Shown piece after piece: positions 33,382 to 42,170 of a stretch of DNA of 64,000 bases. The position numbers were made by a program, and so were the translations under genes. The first letter of the stretch is position 1. Each line of letters opens with the position of its first letter. Below the pieces are notes generated by a model. It worked only from the letters and a program-made list of their open reading frames with translations. It had not been told where the DNA came from and made no database searches. Origin of the DNA: Arachis hypogaea (taxonomy: Eukaryota; Streptophyta; Magnoliopsida; Fabales; Fabaceae); assembly GCF_003086295.3 (NCBI RefSeq), contig NC_092046.1, positions 108,541,363 to 108,605,362 on the forward strand, given 5' to 3'.

Positions 33382-34669
33382 AAACTCAAGAAAGAAACAA
33401 AGGGTATCAACATTTATTCAAAGCAGACTACCTAACTGCAACCTATCTAAATGCAACTATCTAAATGAATACAACTGCTTGGTCAAAATAACTCAATTCC
33501 CAAGAATACATATATGAACATGAGGGCTAAAGGTATTAACAACCAAATCAAATCCACAATTGAATTGAGTTATTGAAAAGATCTTAACAACTTGCAAGAA
33601 AGGAGATGATCATAGGTGACAACATGTAATTGAGCAATCGAACCCTCACCGGATGTGTATCCGCTCTAGTCACTCAAGTGTATAGGGTTGATTCACTCAA
33701 TTCTCCTCTAATTATACTTTCTAAGATTTTTTTTTCATCTAACAATCAACAATTATTTCATGCATGCATACAAATATCATGAGGACTTATCCATAGGTTG
33801 TAATAGGGTTAGGGTCAAGGTAAGATTGTATTTGGTTAAGTGGACTAGAATTTAAATCTTTGATTAACTTAAACTTCCCACCTAACCTATGACAACCTAT
33901 ACTATTTAAAGCAATCCTAACTACCCATTCTTCACTTTTTCATACACTTATGCATTTTTTTATCACAACACATATGCATTAATTATTATTGAACTTCACT
34001 TTGGGGCATTTTGTCCCCTTTTATTGCTTTTATTTTTCTCTTTTTCTTTTTTTTCTTTTATATATTTTTTCTTTTGTCTTTATCATTTTTTTCAAGCTAA
34101 AATATATATAAGAGCATCAATGCATATGGTTTAAACATTCAATGCATGAGTATGTACCCAATTCCCAAAATCTTTAATGAAAATATAAAAACACTCTTTT
34201 ATCCCAACCAATATTCCCAAATTTCCCATACTTGAATGATATACACACTCACTAGCCTAAGCTAATCAAAGATCCAAACAAGAGGCATTTATTATTTTTT
34301 GCTTTAAAGCTTGTAATCTGCTAAAATTAAGAACAAATGGGTTTAGCATAGGCTCAAAGTTAGCTAACAATGGAAGATAAAAGGTAGGCTATTTGGGTAA
34401 GTGAGCTAATTGAAACAATGGCCTCAATCATATAAGTGCATTCATACACAAAATAATGGACATAAAGAATCAAACAAATCAAAGATTACAATCATAGAAA
34501 GAGAATAATACACACAAGAATGAAAATAAGTGGTTATATGATGTAACCACACAATTAAGGCTCAAAACTCACATGCTTGTGTTCTTAAGCTCAAAAACAT
34601 GATCCACAATGTGTATAATTCAAGCAAGTTCAAAAAAAGAAAAAAAATTTTCAAATCAATTGGGGTGCC
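33345..34669 (-). other. Element H internal region next to 3' LTR
   Basis: Non-coding. On the sense strand it carries a purine tract (about 34020-34090), AGCATG/CATGCT hairpin with loop AGGA (33366-33381) and the PPT TTTAAGTGTGGAGAGGT abutting the LTR. It ends at the TSD GTGCC of solo LTR I (34665-34669). Confidence 0.65.
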
Positions 34670-35193
34670 TGATAAACCCATATTTCATGAGTTCTTTTGT
34701 GCTTAATTAGAGTGATTTATTCAACTCTTCACCTACTTATTCACATTAATTGCATGGTTTTACTTTCCCTTCCTTATTATGTCATGTTGTGAAAAACATG
34801 TTTCCTAAGCTTTAAAAATTAATTATTTTAATTACCTTTATTTCCATTCGATGCCGTGATTAGTGTGTTGAGTATTTTCAGATTTTCTAAGGCAGAATGA
34901 CTTAAAGGATGAAAAAGGAAACATACTAAAATGGAAGGAGAAAGCAAAACGGAGCTTTAAAGAAACTGGTATCCACGCGATCGCATGGATGACGCGATCG
35001 TGTGCCAAGCACGAATCAGCAGCGACGCGGCCGCATGACTGACGCGACCGCGTGGCAAGGAAAAGCTCCGAATGACGTGACCGCGTGACCCACGCGGACG
35101 CGTGACAGAGGCCACGCACCAGAAATTACAGAATACGCCCCCAGCGAATTCTGAAGCCCTTTTTGGCCCAGATCCAAGTACAGACAGCATAGA

Positions 35194-36876
35194 TGATGAG
35201 CGGATAAGTTATACGCTTTTTGACATTGTTTTTAGTATGTTTTTAGTAGGATCTAGTTACTTTTAGGGATGTTTTCATTAGTTTTTATGTTAAATTCACA
35301 TTTCTGGACTTTACTATGAGTTTGTGTGTTTTTCTGTAATTTCAGGTATTTTCTGGCTGAAATTGAGGGACTTGAGCAAAAATCAGATTCAGAGGTTGAA
35401 AAAGGACTGCTGATGCTGTTGGATTCTGACCTCCCTGCACTCAAAGTGGATTTTCTGGAGCTACAGAACTCGAAATGGCGCGCTTCCAATTGCGTTGGAA
35501 AGTAGACATCCAGGGATTTCCAGCAATATATAATAATCTATACTTTGGCCAAGAATTGACGACGTAAACTGGCATTCAACGCCAGCCTTCTGCCCAAATC
35601 TGGCGTCCAGCGCCAGAAAAGGATCCAAAACCAGAGTTGAACGCCCAAACTGGCACAGAAACTGGCGTTCAACTCCACAAATGGCCTCTGCACGTGTAAC
35701 ACTCAAGCCCAAGCCCAAGCACACACCAAATGGGCCCCGGAAGTGGATTTGTACATCAATTACTTACTCATGTAAACCCTAGTAGCTAGTTTATTATAAA
35801 TAGGACCTTTTACTATTGTATCAGGTATCTTTTGATCATCTTAGGATCTTTGGATTATCTTTGGACGTCTGGTTCTTAGATCAGAGGGGCTGGCCATCTC
35901 GGCCATGCCTGGACCTTCACTTATGTATTTTCATACGGTAGAGTTTCTACACTCCATAGATTAAGGTGTGGAGCTCTGCTGTTCCTCAAAGATTAATGCA
36001 AAGTACTACTGTTTTCTATTCAATTCATCTTATTTCGCTTCTAAGATACCCATTCGCACCCAAGAACGTGATGAAGGTGATGATTATGTGTGACGCTCAT
36101 CATCCTTCTCCTTTACGAACGCGTGCCTGACAAACAACTCCATTCTACATGAAATAAAGCTAGAATGAGTATCTCTTAGATCTCCTAACCAGAATCTTCG
36201 TGGCGTAAGCTAGAATGATGGCGGCATTCAAGAGAATCCAGAAGGTCTAAACCTTGTCTGTGGTATTCTGAGTAGGATTCAATGATTGAATGACTGTGAC
36301 GAGCTTCAAACTCGCGAGTGTTGGGCGTTAGTGACAGACGCAAAAGGAGGGTGAATCCTATTCCAGCATGATCGAGAACCGACAGATGAATAGCCGTGCC
36401 GTGACAGGGTGCGTGAGCATATGATTCACTGAGAGGAGGTGATGTAGCCACTGACAACGGTGATGCCCTTGCATACAGCCAGCCATGGAAAGGAGTAAGA
36501 CTGATTGGATGAAGATAGCAGGAAAGCAGAGGTTCAGAGGAACGAAAAGCATCTCCATTCGCTTATCTGAAATCCCTGCCAATGAATCTACATAAGTATC
36601 TCTATCCCTTTTATTGTTTATTTTAATCTAATAAAGTATCATGTTTAAATCCGCCTGACTGAGATTTGCAAGGTGACCATAGCTTGCTTCATACCAACAA
36701 TCTCCGTGGGATTCGACCCTTACTCACGTAAGGTATTACTTGGACGACCCAGTGCACTTGCTGGTTAGTTGAACGGAGTTGTGTCCACACATAGAGCCAC
36801 AATGAGGATTCAATACAATTATATATTGTTAATCTCACACAAGTACAAAGAACATGGAACACAATTTCGTGCACCA
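35194..36876 (+). repeat. Element N 5' LTR
   Basis: 1,683 bp, TGATGAGCGGATAAG to TTTCGTGCACCA. A palindrome island GGCGTTCAACGCC is at about 35570-35665, the GGCTGGCC..GGCCATGCC stem-loop at 35888-35910, and the U5 hairpin CCTTAC/GTAAGG at 36718-36733. A TATAAATAG at about 35796 could be the core promoter. Confidence 0.93.
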
Positions 36877-36882
36877 AGTTTT

Positions 36883-36900
36883 TGGCGCCGTTGCCGGGGA
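36883..36900 (+). promoter_or_regulatory. Primer binding site (tRNA-Asp), element N
   Basis: TGGCGCCGTTGCCGGGGA, 6 nt after the LTR. A perfect complement of the tRNA-Asp 3' end. Confidence 0.93.
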
Positions 36901-38778
36901 TTGTTTGAGTTTGGACAACTGACGGTTCATCTTGTTGCTCAGATTAGGTAATTTTCTTTTTATTTTCTTTTAAAAAATTTTTCAAAAATATTTTCAAAAT
37001 TTTCTCATCTGTTTTCGAAAAAAAATAAATAAATAAAAATGTTTTCAAAAATAAATTATTCTATGGCTTCAGAATTTTTAAGAATGAATTCTAGTGTTTT
37101 ATGAAGCATGTTGGAGCCTGGCTGGCTGTAAAGCCATGTCTCAATCCTTATACTCAAGAGAAGAGCTTCTTTGTCTTTCTTAGCCAATTGGCTGTTGAAT
37201 GCAAGGAATGTCAGGCGTGTCATGTCTGAGTTACATACTAAAGCTTGGCTGGCTATTAAGCCATGCCTGACCCTTTGATTGGAGTTTTAGAGCATAAGAT
37301 TCCTAGAATTCATATTAAAAATTTTGAATCCTTATTTTTCTTTTTTCTAAATAATTTTCGAAAAATATAAGTTAAAAATCCAAAAAAATCATAAAATCAT
37401 AAAAATAAAAAAATATTTCATGTTTCTTGTTTAAATCTTGAGTCACATTATAAGTTTGGTGTCACTTGCATATGCATCTTGCATTTTTTCGAAAATATCA
37501 TGCATTCATAGTGTTCTTCATGATCTTCAAGTTGTTCTTGGTAAGTCTTCTTGTTTGATCTTGATGAATTTTTGTTTTGTGTCTTTTCATGTTTATCATA
37601 TGCATTCTTGAATTCTTAGTGCGTAAGCATTAAAGAATTCTAAGTTTGGTGTCTTGCATGTTTTCTTTGCATTAAAAATTTTTCAAAAATATGTTTTTGA
37701 TGTTCATCATGTTCTTCATAGTGTTCTTGGTGTTCATCTTGACATTCATAGCATTCATGCATGCATTCATTATTTTGATCTAAAAATTTCATGCATTGCA
37801 TAATTTTCATGTTTTTCATAAAAATTTCAAAAATCAAAAAAATATCTTTCCCTTTTTCTCTCATCAAATTCGAAAATTTGAAGTTGACTTTTTCAAAAAT
37901 TTTTAAAATCAAGTTGTTTCTCATAAGTCAAATCAAATTTTCAATTTGAAAATCTTATCTTTTTCAAAATCTTTTTCAAAATTCAAATCTTTTTCAAAAT
38001 TTTTAGTTATTTTCGAAAATTCCAAAAATATTTTTCAAAAATCTTTTTCTTATTTTTAAATCAAATTTTCGAAAATAACATAAACAATTAATGTTTTGAT
38101 TCAAAAATTTGAAGTTTGTTACTTGCTTCTTAAGAAAGATTCAAACTTTAAGTTCTAGAATCATATCTTGTGATTTCTTATGAATCAAGTCATTAATTGT
38201 GATTTTAAAAATCAAATCTTTTTCAAAACTAATTCCTATCATATCTTTTCAAAATATCTTCTTATCTTATCTTTTTCAAAATATCTTTTCAAAATATCTT
38301 TTCTAACTTCCTAACCTCTTATCTTTTCAAAAATTTGTTTCAACTAACTAACTAACTTTTTGTTTGCTTCTTAACTTTTTCAAAACTACCTAACTAACTC
38401 TCTCTCTCTAATTTTCGAAAATATCTCCCTCTTTTTCAAAAATTTCTTTTTAATTAACTAATTATTTTTATTTTTTATTTTTTATTTCAAAAATTTTCGA
38501 AAAATACTAACAATTTTCAAAAACTATTTTCAAAAATCACTAACTCTTTTTCAACATAATTTTCGAAAATTCCCTTCCTCCCCCATCTCATTCTATTTAT
38601 TCATTCATGTCCTAACATCTCATCTCACATTCCAATCCTCACAGTTGTGTTTCTTCCTTTACATCACATCCTTTATCTCCCCCTCTTCTTCTACCTACAA
38701 AGGGATCCCTACACTGAGGTATAAAGGATCTCTATTATTATTATTATTATCATTTTTCTGGCCATTCTTCCTTGTCAT
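36901..38778 (+). other. AT-rich leader of element N
   Basis: 1.9 kb untranslated. It has about ten TTTTCGAAA-type palindromes, two GGCTGGC..GCCATG stem-loop motifs (37116-37139, 37243-37268) matching the LTR copy, and three TAAGTTTGGTGTC-type motifs near 37450 and 37640. The last 200 bp before the ATG are C/T-rich. Confidence 0.65.
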
Positions 38779-41106
38779 ATGAGCAGGAGCAAGGATAAGA
38801 ACATTCTTGTGGAAGCAGATCCAGAACCTGAAAGAACTCTGAAGAGAAAATTAAGAGAAGCTAAAATACAACAATCCAGAGATAACCTTTCAGAAATTTT
38901 CGAACAGGCAGAGGAGATGGCAGGCGAAAATAATAATAATGAAAGGAGGATGCTTGGTGACTTTACTGCACCTAATTCCAATTTACATGGAAGAAGCATC
39001 TCCATTCCTGCCATTGGAGCAAACAACTTTGAGCTGAAACCTCAATTAGTTTCTCTGATGCAGCAGAACTGCAAGTTTCATGGACTTCCATCTGAAGATC
39101 CTTTTCAGTTCTTAACTGAATTCTTGCAGATATGTGATACTGTTAAGACTAATGGAGTAGATCCTGAAGTCTACAGGCTCATGCTTTTCCCTTTTGCTGT
39201 AAGAGACAGAGCTAGATTATGGTTGGATTCTCAACCCAAAGACAGCCTGAACTCTTGGGATAAGCTGGTCACGGCTTTCTTAGCCAAGTACTTTCCTCCT
39301 CAAAAGCTGAGCAAGCTTAGAGCTGATGTTCAAACCTTCAGACAGAAAGAAGGTGAATCCCTCTATGAAGCTTGGGAAAGATACAAACAGTTGACCAAAA
39401 AGTGTCCTTCTGACATGCTTTCAGAATGGACCATCCTGGATATATTCTATGATGGTATATCTGAGCTATCAAAGATGTCACTGGACACTTCTGCAGGTGG
39501 ATCCATTCACCTAAAGAAAACGCCTGCAGAAGCTCAAGAACTCATTGACATGGTTGCTAATAACCAGTTCATGTACACTTCTGAAAGGAATCCTATGAGT
39601 AATGGGACGCCTATGAAGAAGGGAGTTCTTGAAGTTGATACTCTGAATGCCATATTGGCTCAGAATAAAATATTGACTCAGCAAGTCAATATGATTTCTC
39701 AGAGTCTGCATGGAATGCAAGCTGCATCCAACAGTACTCAAGAGGCATCTTCTAAAGAAGAAGCCTATGATCCTGAGAACCCTGCAATATCAGAGGTAAA
39801 TTATTTAGGTGAACCTTATGGAAACACCTATAACTCAACATGGAGAAATCATCCAAATTTCTCATGGAAGGATCAAAAGCCCCAACAAGGCTTTAATAAT
39901 GGTGGAAGAAACAGGTTTAGCAATAGCAAGCCTTTTCCATCATCAACTCAGCAACAGACAGAGAACTCTGAACAAAATGCTTCTAATTTAGCAAATCTAG
40001 TCTCTGATCTATCTAAGGCCACTGTAAGTTTCATGAATGAAACAAGGTCTTCCATTAGAAATCTGGAAGCACAAGTGGGCCAGCTGAGTAAAAGGATCAT
40101 TGAAATCCCTCCTAGTACTCTCCCAAGCAATACAGAAGAGAACCCAAAAGGAGAGTGCAAGGCCATTGACATAAGTGCCCTGGCCGAACCTGTGAGAAGA
40201 GGAGAGGACGTGAATCCCAAGGAGGAAGACCTCCTGGGACGTCCAGTGACCAATAAGGAGCTTCCCTCTGAGGAACCAAAGGACTCTGAGGCTCATCTAG
40301 AGACCATAGAGATCCCATTGAATCTCCTTATGCCCTTCATGAGCTCTGATGAGTATTCCTCTTCTGAAGAGAATGAGGATGTCACTGAAGAGCAAACTGC
40401 CAAGTTTCTTGGTGCAATCATGAAGCTGAATGCCAAATTATTTGGCATTGATGCTTGGGAAGTTGAACCTCCCTTGTTCATCAATGAACTAAGTGATCTG
40501 GATCAACTGACATTGCCTCAGAAGAGACAGGATCCTGGAAAGTTCATAATCCCTTGTACCATAGGCACCATGATCTTTAAGGCTCTGTGTGACCTTGGTT
40601 CAGGGATAAACCTCATGCCCCTCTCTGTAATAGAGAAATTGGGAATCTATGGGGTGCAAGCTGCTAAAATCTCACTAGAGATGGCAGACAGCTCAAGAAA
40701 ACAGGCTTATGGACAAGTAGAAGATGTATTAGTAAAGGTTGAGGGCCTTTACATACCTACTGATTTCATATTCCTGGATACTGGAAAGGAAGAGGATGAA
40801 TCCATCATCCTAGGAAGACCTTTCCTGGCCACAGCAAGAGCTGTGATTGATGTTGACAGAGGTGAAATAGTCCTTCAATGGAATGAGAACCCCCTTGTAT
40901 TCAAAACTCAAGGATCTCCCTCTGCAACCATGGAGAGGAAGCAGGAAAAGCTTCTCTCCAAGCAGAGTCAACCAGAGCCCCTACAGTCAAACTCTAAGTT
41001 TGGTGTTGGGAAGCCACAACCAAACTCTAAGTTTGGTGTTGAACTCCCATATCCAAACTCTAAGTTTGGTGTTGGAGAGTCTCAACAAAGCTCTGCACAT
41101 CTGTGA
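38779..41106 (+). CDS. gag: Gag-protease polyprotein of element N (775 aa)
   Basis: This intact frame encodes capsid-type Gag fused to a retropepsin-like domain and would build cytoplasmic virus-like particles. Residues 1-30 are charged (MSRSKDKNILVEADPEPERT). Residues about 95-240 are the Retrotrans_gag-type core, with W148 in RARLWLDSQPKDSLNSWDK and FRQKEGESLYEAWERYKQ. Two helical stretches follow (about 300-330, 405-445), separated by an Asn/Gln/Gly-rich linker; no CCHC zinc knuckle is visible. The protease-like motif is DLGSG at 605-609, a DLG variant usual in Athila-like elements, with ILGRPFLATA at about 677-686. The C-terminus has three NSKFGV repeats encoded by CTAAGTTTGGTGTT copies. 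The start is the first ATG and matches G. It ends 18 nt before the twin hairpins, and no RT follows. Its protease may process helper-derived products as well, which is inference. Confidence 0.93.
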   Translation: MSRSKDKNILVEADPEPERTLKRKLREAKIQQSRDNLSEIFEQAEEMAGENNNNERRMLGDFTAPNSNLHGRSISIPAIGANNFELKPQLVSLMQQNCKFHGLPSEDPFQFLTEFLQICDTVKTNGVDPEVYRLMLFPFAVRDRARLWLDSQPKDSLNSWDKLVTAFLAKYFPPQKLSKLRADVQTFRQKEGESLYEAWERYKQLTKKCPSDMLSEWTILDIFYDGISELSKMSLDTSAGGSIHLKKTPAEAQELIDMVANNQFMYTSERNPMSNGTPMKKGVLEVDTLNAILAQNKILTQQVNMISQSLHGMQAASNSTQEASSKEEAYDPENPAISEVNYLGEPYGNTYNSTWRNHPNFSWKDQKPQQGFNNGGRNRFSNSKPFPSSTQQQTENSEQNASNLANLVSDLSKATVSFMNETRSSIRNLEAQVGQLSKRIIEIPPSTLPSNTEENPKGECKAIDISALAEPVRRGEDVNPKEEDLLGRPVTNKELPSEEPKDSEAHLETIEIPLNLLMPFMSSDEYSSSEENEDVTEEQTAKFLGAIMKLNAKLFGIDAWEVEPPLFINELSDLDQLTLPQKRQDPGKFIIPCTIGTMIFKALCDLGSGINLMPLSVIEKLGIYGVQAAKISLEMADSSRKQAYGQVEDVLVKVEGLYIPTDFIFLDTGKEEDESIILGRPFLATARAVIDVDRGEIVLQWNENPLVFKTQGSPSATMERKQEKLLSKQSQPEPLQSNSKFGVGKPQPNSKFGVELPYPNSKFGVGESQQSSAHL
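40990..41074 (+). repeat. Three in-frame CTAAGTTTGGTGTT copies at the gag 3' end
   Basis: Copies at 40990-41008, 41023-41041 and 41055-41074, spaced 32-33 bp, each reading NSKFGV. The nucleotide motif is the same as that at the PPT position of this element family. Confidence 0.85.
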
Positions 41107-41124
41107 GGCTCCATGAGAGCCCAC

Positions 41125-41171
41125 TGTCAAGCTATTGACATTAAAGAAGCGCTTGTTGGGAGGCAACCCAA
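41125..41171 (+). promoter_or_regulatory. Twin hairpins after gag, element N
   Basis: TGTCAA/TTGACA with loop GCTA (41125-41140), then TTGGG/CCCAA with loop AGGCAA (41156-41171), 18 nt after the gag stop. Related pairs occur in A, G, H and J. Confidence 0.7.
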
Positions 41172-41304
41172 TGTTTATCTAATTCTTATTTTTATTGTTT
41201 TTCATGTTTTCTTAGGTTCATGATCATGTGGAGTCACAAAATAAACAAAAAAATCAAAAACGGAATCAAAAACAGCAGAAGAAAAATCACACCCTGGAGG
41301 AGCA

Positions 41305-41510
41305 TCTGTCTGGCGTTCAAACGCCAGAACAAAGCATAGTTCTGGTGCTGAATGCCCAGAATGGGAGCAACCTGGCGCTGAACGCCCAGAATGGGAGCAT
41401 CCTGGCGCTGAACGCCCAGAACAAGCATGGTTCTGGCGTTCAACGCCAGAAATGGCAGCAAAGGGGCGTTGAACGCCCAAAATAGGCACCAACCTGACGC
41501 TGAACGCCCA
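41305..41510. repeat. GGCGTTCAACGCC / GGCGCTGAACGCC palindrome island, element N
   Basis: About seven copies with flanking CCTGGCGCTGAACGCCCAGAA-like context, spacing 25-30 bp. The frames over it on both strands are by-products of the repeat. The site corresponds to 24320-24540 in G. Confidence 0.8.
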
Positions 41511-41808
41511 GAGTTGTGTGCAAGGGCATTTTACATGCCTAAATTGGCGCAGGGATGTAAATGCCTTGACACCTCAGGATCTGTGGACCTCACAGGATCC
41601 CCACCTACCTTCACTCACTCTCTTCTCTCTTCTCAATCATCCTCTATTCCCAATAAACACTCATCCTTTCTGTCTTCCATTTACCACTCACACCCATACA
41701 CCCACTTATCTTCAAAAATTCAACATCTCTTACCCACCCAATCCCACCCATATGGCCGAATACACACTCCCATCCATCTCCTCCATATCTTCTTCATTCT
41801 TTCTTCTT

Positions 41809-41840
41809 TTGCTCGAGGGCGAGCAACATTCTAAGTTTGG
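41809..41840 (+). promoter_or_regulatory. RGGA-type hairpin upstream of the N ORF2 remnant
   Basis: TTGCTCG/CGAGCAA stem with loop AGGG (41809-41826), then TTCTAAGTTTGGTGTGG. It sits 43 nt before ATGGCACC at 41884. Confidence 0.6.
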
Positions 41841-41883
41841 TGTGGTAAAAGCATAGCTTTTTTGTTTTTTCCATAACCATTGA

Positions 41884-42170
41884 TGGCACCTAAGACCAGA
41901 GAAACCTCTAGAAAGAAGAAAGGGAAGACAAAAGCTTCCATCAAGGTTCTATAGCTTAATGGTAGAACATTTGACTGCAAATCAAGAGATCCCTGAGATA
42001 CCTCAGGGGATACATTTTTCCACACAATTATTGGAAGAAACTAAGGGTGGAACATCAAGAGCACTCCATCATCCTTCATGAAATCAGAGAAGATCTAAAA
42101 GCAATGAAGGAGGAGCAGCCAAGGCAAGGAAGAGACATAGAAGAGCTCAAGGACATCACTAAGGTGGACT
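41884..42170 (+). pseudogene. ORF2 remnant of element N with large deletion
   Basis: It starts MAPKTRETSRKKKGKTKAS like the ORF2 of E and G, then breaks into a tRNA-Cys-like stretch (41945-41993). It resumes at the G residues around EIPEIPKG: sequence IPEIPQG-like, then out-of-frame EHQEHSIILHEIRED and RQGRDIEELK. Some 260 codons of the central domain are missing. The break must be tolerated because the element has moved recently, so ORF2 is dispensable or supplied in trans. Confidence 0.8.
41945..41993 (+). pseudogene. tRNA-Cys(GCA) fragment, 5' two-thirds
   Basis: It reads as a nuclear plant tRNA-Cys with only transitions: acceptor strand GGTTCTA, TA, D-arm GCTT-AATGGTA-GAAC, A, anticodon arm TTTGA-CTGCAAA-TCAAG with anticodon GCA, variable loop AGATC. 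The A-box-like TAGCTTAATGG is kept. The T-arm with the B box and the 3' acceptor strand are absent, replaced by ORF2 sequence from CCCTGAGATACC. It is not expected to be a working tRNA gene. It is not the organellar type, by my memory of those sequences. Confidence 0.75.

Noticed and set aside
35185..36110. Ordinary host gene promoter or exons around 35185-36110 and 43270-44190
   Set aside because: The two stretches are the N LTRs; the TATAAATAG and leader belong to the element.
41945..41993. Functional tRNA-Cys gene
   Set aside because: T-arm, B box and 3' acceptor strand are missing and a C-A mismatch is present in the D stem.
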